Source: Pseudocolwellia sp. AS88
GTDB taxonomy: Bacteria; Pseudomonadota; Gammaproteobacteria; Enterobacterales; Alteromonadaceae
NCBI RefSeq assembly: GCF_030551755.1
Contig: NZ_JAUPEC010000005.1
Location: 62,001 to 126,000 of the forward strand
Direction of reading: 5' to 3'
DNA: 64,000 nucleotides
Each line of letters begins with the position of its first letter. Within the stretch, counting starts at the first letter, position 1. The notes below the pieces were generated by a model. The model had not been told where the DNA came from and made no database searches. It saw only the letters and a program-made list of their open reading frames with translations. Made by a program: the position numbers and the translations under genes. Shown here piece by piece: positions 1-9,304 of the stretch.

Positions 1-2586
1 ATATTAATGGCTCCTCCTGGTGCAGGTAAATCAACACGCTTGCCTTTGTGGTTGTTGTCGTTAGCGCAGTACAAAGATAAAAAAATATATCTATTACAAC
101 CTCGCCGTGTCGCGGCTAAAAATATTGCTTGCTATTTAAGTGAGCAAATAGGTGAGCCTGTTGGCCAATCTATTGGTTACCGATTAAAAAATGATGCTAA
201 GGTTTCAAGCAATACACGTTTAGAAGTGATCACTGAAGGTATTTTAACGCAAATCATTCAGAATGATCCTGAGCTTAGCGGTTGTGGATTAGTTATTTTA
301 GATGAATTTCATGAACGTTCTTTGCATGGTGATTTAGCTTATGCGTTAGCAAGAGATGTTCAGCAAGCGCTAAGAGATGATTTACAACTTGTTATTATGT
401 CGGCAACTTTGGCGGTAAAATCGTTAACTGAAAAGTTACCTGATGCGGTAACACTAGCAAGTGAAGGGCGCAGTTTTCCTGTTGATATCGAATACTCTCC
501 TGTTTTAAATACTCAACGACTTCAACAAGGTTATTCATCGGCAAAGCAATGGCGAGAACATGCGTTAAAAGTTATTGCACAACAAGCTGTGGAACATGAT
601 GGATCTATTCTCGTATTTTTACCTGGTGTGGCTGACATTAAATACTTGTGTCAAAATTTAGCTGATAAATTAGTAAACGCTTCTATTCAACTGTGTCCTT
701 TATATGGTGAACTTTCTATAGCTGAACAACAAAAAGCGATAGCACCTTTAACTAATGGTGAACGTAAACTTGTACTTGCCACTAATATTGCAGAAACCAG
801 TTTAACGATTGAAGGCGTGACCTTAGTTATTGATTGTGGTTTTGAAAAAACCGCCATTTATGATCCCAAAAGCTTAACCAATAAATTACAACAGCATACC
901 ATTTCTAAAGCTTCGGCTATTCAAAGGGCAGGGCGTGCTGGTCGATTAAGCGCTGGTAAATGCTTACGTTTATATAGCCAAGAAGACTTTAGCCGACGTG
1001 ACGAAAATAGTAAAAGTGAAATTCAACAAGCTGATTTACTACCTTTTGTGATTGAAGCTGCACGTTGGGGCGTTACTCAATTATCTGATTTACCTTTGAT
1101 TGAGTTACCCTCACAAGTAAAAGAACAACAAGCTTGGCAGGAGTTGCAGTCACTCAATATTGTAACCCAGCAAAACCAATTAACATCACATGGTAAAGCG
1201 GTTTCTAAAGTATCTTGCCATCCTCGTTATGCCCATATGATTATTATGGCAAAGACTTTAGAAGATAAATATAAAGAGAAGGGCTTATTGTCTTTAGCGT
1301 GCTTAATCGCGGCAATGTTAGAAGAACGAGATGTTTTTTCTCGCGATCAAGGGCGTTTTAATTGTAATTTAGTGCATAGAGTTGATGCTTTACTGAATGG
1401 AGAAATTCGCGGACATCTTGCTCATCAAGTATTTAAACAAGCGGATCAATTAGCTAAAAAGTTCAATAGCAGTGTTAAACATCATAGCAAATTACCTGTG
1501 CATTATAGCGGTGTATTACTCGCTTTAGCTTACCCAGAGCGTATTGCTAAATATCGTTATGACTCTAACGTCCAATCAACAAGTAAAACCAGCCAACAAA
1601 CGGGCGAATATGTAACAACCGCAGGCAAAGGCATCACGGTAAACCTGGAAGATGCTTTATTAGGTGAAACCTATATTGTTGCCGCACAAGTAAGCGAAGT
1701 GCAAATACCAACACCGCAAACTAGAGGCTTACCTAATATGATGGTACAGCTTGCTGCTCCTGTAGATATTGAACAGCTTATTGAGTGGGGGATTGTTCAA
1801 TCCACTGACGAAATCATTACCACTTATAATGCCAAAGTTGATCGAATTACTGCGCAGAAGCTAACAAAAGTAAATGCCTTGGTGATTGATGAAAGAGCAT
1901 CACCAGAACAACTGAGTAATGATTTGGTTGCACAGTTGTGGTCGAAAGAATTACTCAAACAAGGTTTAAGTCTTCTTACATTAAAAGATCAAGACAAAGC
2001 GTTATTATTAAGATGGCGCTGGTTAACTTTATACAACAAAAGCTTAGATTTACCGTGTGTAGACGAAGCCAGTTTATTGACAAGCAGTGATACTTGGTTT
2101 AAGCCTTTTGTAGGTGATATAAAAAGTAAAAAGCAGTTAAATAAGTGTGATTTCTCTGAGATGTTTTTATCACTGTTAAGTTATCAGCAACAACAAACCT
2201 TAGTAAAAGCAGCTCCTGAATACTTTATCGGTCCTACTAAAAGACGATGTGCTATTCGTTATACAGATGAACGTTTACCTATAGTGTCGCTGCCTATGCA
2301 AGAGCTTTATGGCTTAACAACCACACCGTGTGTAGGAACAGTTGGGCATAATGAAAACGGAAATAATGAGGCGAGTGATAAAGGCGCTATTCCTTTAGTA
2401 CTTGAAATTTTATCTCCAGCCAAAAGACCTATTCAAGTGACGCAAGACTTAGCTGCATTCTGGCAGGGCAGTTATAAAGCGGTGCAAAAGGATATGAAAT
2501 CTCAATACCCACGCCATTACTGGCCTGATGACCCAGTGAATGCTAAGGCAACGCGTCAAACTAAATGTCATTTGATGAAAGATTAA
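1..2586 (+). CDS. hrpB: ATP-dependent RNA helicase HrpB (5' end outside window)
   Basis: DEAH-box (DExH) superfamily 2 helicase. The reading frame is open from base 1 and the conserved APPGAGKS P-loop begins only a few codons in, so roughly 20-25 N-terminal residues lie upstream of the window and the ATG at position 7 is probably internal. Motif II reads DEFH near residue 101 and motif VI QRAGRAGR near residue 308 (window numbering). The long C-terminal half is of HrpB_C type, and total length fits the usual 810-860 residues. In E. coli hrpB lies next to mrcB; here mrcB follows after two inserted minus-strand genes. Biological role is poorly known in the family. The family call is secure. Confidence 0.95.
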   Translation: MLMAPPGAGKSTRLPLWLLSLAQYKDKKIYLLQPRRVAAKNIACYLSEQIGEPVGQSIGYRLKNDAKVSSNTRLEVITEGILTQIIQNDPELSGCGLVILDEFHERSLHGDLAYALARDVQQALRDDLQLVIMSATLAVKSLTEKLPDAVTLASEGRSFPVDIEYSPVLNTQRLQQGYSSAKQWREHALKVIAQQAVEHDGSILVFLPGVADIKYLCQNLADKLVNASIQLCPLYGELSIAEQQKAIAPLTNGERKLVLATNIAETSLTIEGVTLVIDCGFEKTAIYDPKSLTNKLQQHTISKASAIQRAGRAGRLSAGKCLRLYSQEDFSRRDENSKSEIQQADLLPFVIEAARWGVTQLSDLPLIELPSQVKEQQAWQELQSLNIVTQQNQLTSHGKAVSKVSCHPRYAHMIIMAKTLEDKYKEKGLLSLACLIAAMLEERDVFSRDQGRFNCNLVHRVDALLNGEIRGHLAHQVFKQADQLAKKFNSSVKHHSKLPVHYSGVLLALAYPERIAKYRYDSNVQSTSKTSQQTGEYVTTAGKGITVNLEDALLGETYIVAAQVSEVQIPTPQTRGLPNMMVQLAAPVDIEQLIEWGIVQSTDEIITTYNAKVDRITAQKLTKVNALVIDERASPEQLSNDLVAQLWSKELLKQGLSLLTLKDQDKALLLRWRWLTLYNKSLDLPCVDEASLLTSSDTWFKPFVGDIKSKKQLNKCDFSEMFLSLLSYQQQQTLVKAAPEYFIGPTKRRCAIRYTDERLPIVSLPMQELYGLTTTPCVGTVGHNENGNNEASDKGAIPLVLEILSPAKRPIQVTQDLAAFWQGSYKAVQKDMKSQYPRHYWPDDPVNAKATRQTKCHLMKD

Positions 2587-2590
2587 TTTG

Positions 2591-2685
2591 AGCTAACATC
2601 AAGTTTGCTTGATGTTAGCTAAATCTATTTAACCTCAACTTGGGTTGAGATTACTTGTTATTAAGTCTTAATTAATACAATTAAG
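2591..2685. terminator. Three successive hairpins between convergent genes
   Basis: The 107-base gap between hrpB (plus) and the next gene (minus) holds three inverted repeats. The first has perfect 13-bp arms 2591-2603/2608-2620 with a TTTG loop. The second has 6-bp arms 2634-2639/2644-2649. The third has 7-bp arms 2667-2673/2679-2685. None is followed by a long U tract, so classical intrinsic termination is uncertain, but the convergent setting fits a transcription end in both directions. Confidence 0.55.
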
Positions 2686-2693
2686 GCACTAAT

Positions 2694-3548
2694 CTAGTGA
2701 ATAGGTGAGCTTAGTTCTAAACCTTCACTCATATAAATGTCGTCGTATTTTACGCCGCCATTGCCATAAGGTTTGTTTTTAGGGCCCGTATTACAAATCG
2801 CCATAAAGTGCGTAAGTGCTTGTTCACGCTTCATTCTGAAGTTGGCATTAGTAAATACTTTTTGCTGTGTTTTGAATTCCCCACCTTTTACATATAAATC
2901 GTAACTTTGGCCGCCATCTTTAAGTGGTGAGTTGTTGATAACGTACCATATTTCATACCATTGCCCTTCCTGTAAAGGTGCCGCTTTATTACCTGTTTCA
3001 GGGTTTACTATCGACTTATATTTTTTATGTGCGCCACTTAATACCATTAATGAACCATCGTTTTTTGATCCGTCAGACTCTTTTTTATCTGTAATACGTA
3101 TCATAGGTTCAAAGGCGTTATAGTTTTCTGTTTTGATTTTTTCAGGTGTTAAGTTACTTAAACCAAAAGAGTGATTATTAGGAAAGTATTCAACGTTAAC
3201 GCGGGTATAAAAAGTATAGGTTTCGCCAACGTCAACTTCCTTAGGTAAAGGTAAAAAGCTAATAGCCTTACGGTTACCTACTACTCCCTCTGCTGCGGGT
3301 TTTCTTAGTAAGTATTTATTGTTTTTATCTAATTCGCTTTCAATAATCGTAACTTGTGGATTTTTGATAAAGGGTTTTGTTTCGTTTTGAACATCAGCAT
3401 TTACCCAGTTATTGATCGATGTTGTCGATTCAAAATTATCTACTAATAACCAATGTTCACCTTGATGGGCAAATACATTAGAAGTAAAAAAAACTGCTAA
3501 TAGTAAGCTAATCTTTGTTGTCGAATTTATACGTATTTTAGAGATCAT
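2694..3548 (-). CDS. Secreted protein of unknown function, probable beta-sandwich fold
   Basis: 284 residues with a clear signal peptide: basic N-terminus, hydrophobic stretch about residues 13-26, likely cleavage after VFA at residue 27. The mature part is rich in alternating beta-type sequence with aromatic motifs (WYEIWYVIN, YDLYVKGG), resembling concanavalin/LamG-like secreted carbohydrate-binding or lyase-associated domains. This is an inference from pattern only. I see no recognisable catalytic signature. The ATG at 3548 has AGGA about 8 bases upstream and lies only 9 bases after the stop of the upstream MiaA-family gene, so the two are probably co-transcribed. Together they interrupt the hrpB-mrcB neighbourhood on the opposite strand. 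Function not assigned. Confidence 0.7.
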   Translation of the reverse strand: MISKIRINSTTKISLLLAVFFTSNVFAHQGEHWLLVDNFESTTSINNWVNADVQNETKPFIKNPQVTIIESELDKNNKYLLRKPAAEGVVGNRKAISFLPLPKEVDVGETYTFYTRVNVEYFPNNHSFGLSNLTPEKIKTENYNAFEPMIRITDKKESDGSKNDGSLMVLSGAHKKYKSIVNPETGNKAAPLQEGQWYEIWYVINNSPLKDGGQSYDLYVKGGEFKTQQKVFTNANFRMKREQALTHFMAICNTGPKNKPYGNGGVKYDDIYMSEGLELSSPIH

Positions 3549-3557
3549 AACTAGTTC

Positions 3558-4463
3558 CTAATGAGTTGATGCTATATGTTTCATCACTTGTTCTAAAGTT
3601 GGTTTAGTACCGTCTAACCAATGTATTTTGGTGCCGTTTTTTTCTAAACGTCTTAACCATGTGGCTTGTTTTTTAGAGAATAAATGAATTGCACTATTGA
3701 GCTTTTGGAACATATCGTTTTTTGTTAACTGACCTTGTAAATATTGCGCGACAAATCGATATTCTAAGCCATAGAAATTAAGGGTTTCCCACGATACTCC
3801 TTGCTGATGTAGTTGTTCTACTTCTTCAATTAAACCTTGCTCTAAACGTTCTTTTAAACGTGCGGTAATTCTTTGTTTAACTATTTCTCTTTGCCAATTA
3901 ATCGCGGTAATAAAAGGTGTTAGTTTAGGGAAGTAAGCGATATTTTCTGGTGTGTTTTTTTCACCTTCAGCAATTTCTATTGCTCGAATTAAACGTTGTG
4001 TATCAATAAGATCAGTAGTGTTATGTAAATTAGGCTTTAGTTGTTTTAATCGTTCAACAAGCATTTCATGATTTTGCTCTGCTAATTCGGCTCGTAGTTC
4101 AGGGTTCTCAGGAACTTCAACTAAGCGATAACCTTTAATAATTGAATCAACATACAAAGCTGAGCCACCCGCTAATATGGGTAACTTATTGCGAGAGGTA
4201 ATATCTTCGAAAGCTGCAATAAAATCACGCTGAAAATCAAAGATATTATATTCATAACCCGGTTCAACAATATCGATTAAATGATAAGGGATTTCTTGAT
4301 ATTCATCGAGATCTTTACCGCTGCCAATATCTAAGCCTTTGTACACTTGTCTGGAGTCGGCTGACAGCACTTCGCCATTTAGAGAGCGTGCTAGATCGAC
4401 AGCAAGTTTTGTTTTACCTGAAGCTGTAGAGCCAAGAATAACGAGTAAGTTAAATGCTGACAT
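3558..4463 (-). CDS. MiaA-family tRNA dimethylallyltransferase, atypical (MiaA2-like)
   Basis: About 301 residues of the IPP transferase family, which adds a dimethylallyl group to A37 of UNN-reading tRNAs. Visible motifs are a P-loop GSTASGKT near the N-terminus, SADSRQVYKGLDIG for the catalytic Asp/substrate region, LAGGSALY, and RAIEIAE. It differs from the E. coli type: GSGKDLDEY replaces the usual GTAKP segment, and FYGLEYR replaces the C-terminal GYRQ motif. This pattern recalls the second MiaA of Bacteroidetes (recollection, not a search). The ATG at 4463 was chosen because AGGA lies about 7 bases upstream; an in-frame TTG at 4481 lacks support. It is not in the usual mutL-miaA-hfq context, so it may be a paralogue or a transferred gene. 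Confidence 0.85.
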   Translation of the reverse strand: MSAFNLLVILGSTASGKTKLAVDLARSLNGEVLSADSRQVYKGLDIGSGKDLDEYQEIPYHLIDIVEPGYEYNIFDFQRDFIAAFEDITSRNKLPILAGGSALYVDSIIKGYRLVEVPENPELRAELAEQNHEMLVERLKQLKPNLHNTTDLIDTQRLIRAIEIAEGEKNTPENIAYFPKLTPFITAINWQREIVKQRITARLKERLEQGLIEEVEQLHQQGVSWETLNFYGLEYRFVAQYLQGQLTKNDMFQKLNSAIHLFSKKQATWLRRLEKNGTKIHWLDGTKPTLEQVMKHIASTH

Positions 4464-4649
4464 GGTTTTTCCTAATACCAAACGTATTTGATTGGTATGA
4501 ACATAATAAGTATCGCTATTATACCGATTGGCTTGATGAATTCATCTGTTGAAAAGTGTTTAAAGTTGCAAATCTGCACATTCATATGGTTTGGGTATAT
4601 AATGCTGGGATAATCACCCTTCAAAATATTCATCTAATTCAAGTTATTT

Positions 4650-6980
4650 ATGCCGACAAAAAAAGATAAAAAAGAAACTACTAAAAAAACTTCAGCACCT
4701 GAAGTAAAAAACTCTCCTTCAAAATCTAAACGTATTTTTATTTGGTGTGCAAAAACTGCAGCTAAGCTTTTCTTTATTCTCGTATTAGTTTTATTTCTTT
4801 ACAGTATTTATTTAGATGGAAAGGTAAGGAATAAATTTGAAGGCCAACGTTGGGAAGTGCCAATTCAAGTTTTCTCAAAAGCTGAAGCTTTTAAACTCGA
4901 AGATCCTATTAATCTTAAAGTTTTAGCGGCTTCATTAAAGTTTGCAGGCTATTCGCGAGTAAGCAATGTAAGACAACCTGGTGAATATGCGATGTCAGCA
5001 TCGCGAATTGTGGTTTATCGTCGAGCTTTTAGTTTTTCTAATGAAATGCAAGTGGCTAATAAAATTCAAATTGATGTTGTTAATGGCAATATTAGTAAAT
5101 TATTTGTCGATAACCACGGCGTTAATTTAGTGCGTTTAGAGCCTATCTTGATGGACCGTATTTTACCTGCAAGTAAAGAAGATCGGGTATTAACGCCGAT
5201 AGGTAATGTACCTGTATTATTGTTAGATACTCTGTTGGTGGTGGAAGATCGTAACTTTTACTTTCATAAAGGTGTATCTCCATTAGGCATTGCAAGAGCG
5301 CTTTACAGTAATATTTTAGCAGGCAGAACGGTACAAGGTGGCAGTACGCTAACACAGCAATTAGTTAAAAATATGTTTTTAACGCGAGATAAAACCTTAT
5401 GGCGTAAGGCTAACGAAGCCATAATGTCGTTGATACTGGAATACCGTTACAGTAAAGACCAATTACTTGAAGCTTATATTAATGAAGTTTATTTAGGGCA
5501 AAATTATGCCAACGCTATTCATGGTTTTGGTTTAGCTGCTGAATTCTATTTTAATCAAAACATTGACCAATTAACGGTTGAACAAACAGCAATGCTTGTC
5601 GGTATTGTAAAAGGCCCAAGTTATTACGATCCTTGGTTAAAACCTGAGAATGCCAAATCTAGACGTGATTTGGTATTAAAGTTGATGTTTGAAAAAGAAT
5701 TAGTAAGCAAAGTTGATTTTGTTAAAGCTATCGAATCGCCCCTTACAGTAAGAGAAGAGCGCCGACTTTCTCGTCAAAAATTCCCAAGTTATATGCAATT
5801 AGTTAAACAAGAACTTGCTGAGTTAATGAGTAAATATGATCAGCAATCAGGCATTTCTGTATTTACTGGTTTTTCTCATTACAGCCAAGAACTTTTAGAA
5901 GATACTGTTGAAGAACGTTTACCCAAACTTGATGCAAAAAATGAATTGCAGGCTGCTATGGTGGTGAGTGATATTCAGTCGGGTGAGATCAAAGCAATTG
6001 TGGGGGGCAAAAAAAGTGGTTACGCCGGTTTTAACCGGGCAATAAATGCTAACAGACCTATAGGATCCTTAGTTAAGCCAGCCATATATTTGGCTGCTTT
6101 GGAACGTTATGAAAATTATTCTTTAGCAACGGTTTTAGAAGATAAGTCGATAACACTAACTTCAGATAACGGTAGTAAATGGAGCCCTAAAAATTATGAT
6201 GGTGAGTATCGCGGACAAGTTAACTTAATTGATGCTTTAGTACAGTCGTTAAATATTCCTACTGTTAATTTAGGCATGAAAATAGGTTTAACAAACGTTG
6301 CGGATATTTTTCATGTATTAGGATTTGATAAAGATATTACGGTTCGCCCTTCGATTCTCTTAGGGTCTATTAATATGTCGCCAGTAGAAGTTAACCAGTT
6401 TTATTTAGCCATAGCATCCGGTGGTTATCGTAAAGAAGGTCATGCTATTACTCGTGTTATTTCTTCTCAGGGAGAGACACTTTGGCAGTTTAAAAGGGTA
6501 GATACGCAGCTATTTTCTTCTCAAGCATCTTACTTGTTAGATTATGCTTTATCAAAAGTTTCTAAAGAAGGTACGGCAAGATCATTAACGTGGCGATTGC
6601 CTAATAAAGAAATATTAGGGAAAACAGGTACAACGAACGACCAAAGAGATAGTTGGTTTGTTGGTTTCGATAATAAGCACTTAGTTACATCTTGGGTTGG
6701 GCGAGATGACAATAAACCTACTACACTTACGGGTAGTAGTGGGGCTTTGGTACTTTTTGCTGATTACATGAATAAACAAGGTGTAACGAATAAGCAATTA
6801 AATCCTCCAGAAAACATTGATTTTGTTACTTTTGAGAAAAGTACAGGTAATGCAGTTTCTGATAATTGCAATGAAACTATCACTTTGCCGGTCAATAATA
6901 ATTACCTACAAACATTAGAGGCTTGTTCTTATGGTACATCTAAACCTGATTCGTGGTTTGATAAGCTTTTTGGGAACTAG
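4650..6980 (+). CDS. mrcB: Penicillin-binding protein 1B (bifunctional class A PBP)
   Basis: 776 residues. Polymerises lipid II and cross-links peptidoglycan at the inner membrane during cell-wall growth. Order: Lys-rich cytoplasmic tail 1-28, one membrane segment about 30-50, UB2H-like region about 60-150 (the site that meets LpoB in E. coli), GT51 transglycosylase with VEDRNF near 199 and GGSTLTQQ near 232, then a transpeptidase with the SLVK active-site serine near 473, SLN near 533 and KTGT near 657. All key motifs are intact. The ATG at 4650 has no strong Shine-Dalgarno sequence. No lpoB-like gene is in the window. Downstream is a 376-base AT-rich gap. Confidence 0.96.
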   Translation: MPTKKDKKETTKKTSAPEVKNSPSKSKRIFIWCAKTAAKLFFILVLVLFLYSIYLDGKVRNKFEGQRWEVPIQVFSKAEAFKLEDPINLKVLAASLKFAGYSRVSNVRQPGEYAMSASRIVVYRRAFSFSNEMQVANKIQIDVVNGNISKLFVDNHGVNLVRLEPILMDRILPASKEDRVLTPIGNVPVLLLDTLLVVEDRNFYFHKGVSPLGIARALYSNILAGRTVQGGSTLTQQLVKNMFLTRDKTLWRKANEAIMSLILEYRYSKDQLLEAYINEVYLGQNYANAIHGFGLAAEFYFNQNIDQLTVEQTAMLVGIVKGPSYYDPWLKPENAKSRRDLVLKLMFEKELVSKVDFVKAIESPLTVREERRLSRQKFPSYMQLVKQELAELMSKYDQQSGISVFTGFSHYSQELLEDTVEERLPKLDAKNELQAAMVVSDIQSGEIKAIVGGKKSGYAGFNRAINANRPIGSLVKPAIYLAALERYENYSLATVLEDKSITLTSDNGSKWSPKNYDGEYRGQVNLIDALVQSLNIPTVNLGMKIGLTNVADIFHVLGFDKDITVRPSILLGSINMSPVEVNQFYLAIASGGYRKEGHAITRVISSQGETLWQFKRVDTQLFSSQASYLLDYALSKVSKEGTARSLTWRLPNKEILGKTGTTNDQRDSWFVGFDNKHLVTSWVGRDDNKPTTLTGSSGALVLFADYMNKQGVTNKQLNPPENIDFVTFEKSTGNAVSDNCNETITLPVNNNYLQTLEACSYGTSKPDSWFDKLFGN

Positions 6981-7356
6981 TTTTTGATAGGTATAACGTT
7001 ATAAGGTTATGTGTTTATATAATATTATGTTTTAAGTTATATATCTGGTGTCTATTTGTGCCTTAGTTTAACTTTTTGTATTTAAATGTTTTTATTTTTT
7101 ATTTTGATTTTTTGTTTATTTTTTATAGTAGCCTTTGATTGTCAAGTTTTATAAATTGCACTTTACAAGTTGTGAAATAAAATGGTATTCCTTGTTAATG
7201 TGATGTAAAGGTTTAGCAGTATTTTACATATAAAAATGTAATCAATCTGATATAAATTCAGGTCAAAAATTTAAAATACTTAAACCTTTCTCGTTACATT
7301 CTAGATGTTCTCAATCTTAGTTTGATGTTTGTTGAAAAATCACAACAGAGGTATGT
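6981..7356. other. AT-rich gap with clustered TTACAT/ATGTAA motifs
   Basis: No gene seen. The stretch 7071-7128 is strongly T-rich. A 12-bp palindrome TATAACGTTATA lies at 6992-7003. Upstream of the next gene the hexamer TTACAT or its complement occurs at 7203-7208, 7224-7229, 7236-7241 and 7294-7299. The arms 7203-7209 and 7223-7229 are perfectly complementary over 7 bases, and 7224-7229 can alternatively pair with 7236-7241. I cannot assign a promoter with confidence. Confidence 0.4.
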
Positions 7357-7791
7357 ATGAAATATCGTTTAGATTTTGTTACCTTCAATATTCTGCCTAA
7401 TAATATTATTGAAACGATTATTGATGAAGGTGTGACGCTGACTTTAGAAATGAGTGAAGAGGTTCGAAAAACATTAGCTCCAGTAAAGGCTAATGGTTTC
7501 GCTTGCTTATTTAATAATATTAATAATTACACATTATCGTTTGAAACTAAGTTTAATATGATTTCAGAAGATAATCTTATTGCATTAGCCTTTGTTTATT
7601 ATACGGAAGAATCAAGGTTAGAAGCTGAGAAGTTGGTGGAATTACGTAAAGTTGATAATTGGAATGTAAAAATGTTTTCGGGGTTAGAAATGGGTTGGCA
7701 AGAAGCTCATGACTGGTTAAATAGTGAAGTAAACCGTTATCAAAATAATGAAGTTATGACTCCCAGGCAACCTCAAACAATAACTTCGTAA
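7357..7791 (+). CDS. Hypothetical protein, 144 residues
   Basis: I do not recognise this family. The ATG at 7357 is preceded by a good AGAGG ribosome-binding site, and the reading frame has normal codon use for the window, so the gene is probably real. There is no signal peptide or membrane segment. The sequence looks like a soluble mixed alpha/beta domain (about residues 1-120) ending in a polar tail; the alternation of strands and amphipathic helices is reminiscent of STAS-like single-domain proteins, but this is only an impression. It stands alone between mrcB (same strand) and hemL (convergent), after a long AT-rich upstream region suggesting its own promoter. Confidence 0.7.
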   Translation: MKYRLDFVTFNILPNNIIETIIDEGVTLTLEMSEEVRKTLAPVKANGFACLFNNINNYTLSFETKFNMISEDNLIALAFVYYTEESRLEAEKLVELRKVDNWNVKMFSGLEMGWQEAHDWLNSEVNRYQNNEVMTPRQPQTITS

Positions 7792-7889
7792 TTTAAAAGA
7801 ATAGAATATCTTCTCTCCCTTCTATTTTGAGTTTTTCCTTTTTAATTTCTAACCCTTTTCTCAATGAAAGCCCTTACATCTTCTTGTAT

Positions 7890-7920
7890 AAAAAAGGTAG
7901 ATACATTTTATATATCTACC
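7890..7920 (-). terminator. Intrinsic terminator of the pyrB-hemL unit
   Basis: Perfect 8-bp arms GGTAGATA (7896-7903) and TATCTACC (7913-7920) with a 9-base loop. On the minus strand the hairpin is followed by a run of six T (complement of 7890-7895). It lies about 70 bases beyond the hemL stop, as expected for a rho-independent terminator. Confidence 0.8.
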
Positions 7921-7991
7921 CTTACGTTTATTTAAGCGAATCTGTTCATAGCTACTTTGTTAAATATTGAGTTTAACAAATTTCAGATTGC

Positions 7992-9275
7992 TTAAAGTTG
8001 AGCAAAACATTTGTCAGCAGCAACCAACGTTTTATCAATAATCTCATCTGTATGAGCTGTTGATAAAAAGCCTGTTTCGAAGGCTGAAGGCGCTAAATAC
8101 ACTCCTTCTTCTAACATTAAATGAAAGAATTTCTGGAATTTCTCACCGTCACAGGCTGTTGCTTGTGCAAAGGTTGTAATGGTTTCTTTTGAATCAGTGA
8201 AGAAAAAACCAAACATACCACCTACGTAATTAATGCTTAATGCTATGCCATGTTTTTCTGCAGCAGCTTTTAAGCCTAAAGATAACTTTTCAGTTCCTTT
8301 AGCGAGCTGTTGATGTTTGTCACCTTTTGATAACTCATTTAATGACGCTAAACCTGCAGCCATTGCTATCGGATTACCAGATAAAGTACCGGCTTGATAA
8401 ACAGGACCAACAGGTGCGATATAATCCATGATTTCAGCTTTACCACCAAAAGCTCCAACAGGCATACCACCGCCAATAACTTTACCTAATGTGGTTAAGT
8501 CAGGAACTATGTTGTAATGAGCTTGAGCGCCGCCAAGAGCTACGCGGAAGCCTGTCATTACTTCATCAAAAATTAAGACACTTTTGTTTTGATCACAAAC
8601 TTCTCTTAAGCCTTCAAGGAATCCCGCTACAGGAGGAATACAGTTCATGTTACCTGCAACAGGCTCCACAATAATACAGGCTATTTCGTCTTTATATTCT
8701 TCGAAAATAGCTTTTACTTCTTCAATATTATTAAAGCTTACTGTTAATGTATGTTTAGCAAAATCAGCAGGTATACCAGGAGAGTTTGGAACTCCCATCG
8801 TTAATGCACCTGAACCGGCTTTAACAAGTAATGAGTCAGCATGACCATGATAACAACCTTCAAATTTTAAGATTTTATCTCGACCGGTATAACCTCTAGC
8901 TAGGCGAATAGCACTCATGGTGGCTTCTGTACCTGAACTTACCATACGTAGCTTTTCCATAGATGGAACAAGCTCTTTAACTTTTTCAGCCATGGTGATT
9001 TCAATTTCGGTAGGTGCGCCAAAACTTAAACCATTTTTCGCTGTAGTAATCACCGCATCTAAGATAGCAGGGTGGTTATGACCTAAAATCATAGGCCCCC
9101 ATGAGCCAACGTAATCTATGTAAGCTTTATCATCAGCATCATAAATATAAGCACCTTCAGCACGTTTTATAAAACGAGGAGTTCCGCCTACGCCATTAAA
9201 AGCACGTACAGGAGAGTTAACGCCGCCAGGGATGGTGTTTTGCGCATTTTCAAATAGTTGTTCAGATTTATTCAT
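7992..9275 (-). CDS. hemL: Glutamate-1-semialdehyde 2,1-aminomutase
   Basis: PLP enzyme that converts glutamate-1-semialdehyde to 5-aminolevulinate in the C5 haem pathway. 427 residues from the ATG at 9275 (MNKSEQLF), the usual family length. That start has a GGA about 9 bases upstream; the longer frame back to a TTG at 9323 would overlap pyrB and add a non-conserved extension. Motifs: NSPVRAF near the N-terminus, SSGTEATM, the [13 protein letters not shown] segment, [10 protein letters not shown], and the PLP-lysine context [15 protein letters not shown] around residue 265. It lies 29 bases downstream of pyrB on the same strand and likely shares its transcript. In E. coli hemL neighbours clcA and erpA, both nearby here. 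Confidence 0.97.
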   Translation of the reverse strand: MNKSEQLFENAQNTIPGGVNSPVRAFNGVGGTPRFIKRAEGAYIYDADDKAYIDYVGSWGPMILGHNHPAILDAVITTAKNGLSFGAPTEIEITMAEKVKELVPSMEKLRMVSSGTEATMSAIRLARGYTGRDKILKFEGCYHGHADSLLVKAGSGALTMGVPNSPGIPADFAKHTLTVSFNNIEEVKAIFEEYKDEIACIIVEPVAGNMNCIPPVAGFLEGLREVCDQNKSVLIFDEVMTGFRVALGGAQAHYNIVPDLTTLGKVIGGGMPVGAFGGKAEIMDYIAPVGPVYQAGTLSGNPIAMAAGLASLNELSKGDKHQQLAKGTEKLSLGLKAAAEKHGIALSINYVGGMFGFFFTDSKETITTFAQATACDGEKFQKFFHLMLEEGVYLAPSAFETGFLSTAHTDEIIDKTLVAADKCFAQL

Positions 9276-9304
9276 GTTGTCGTTCCAGTATTTAGTCGTG
9301 CTAA

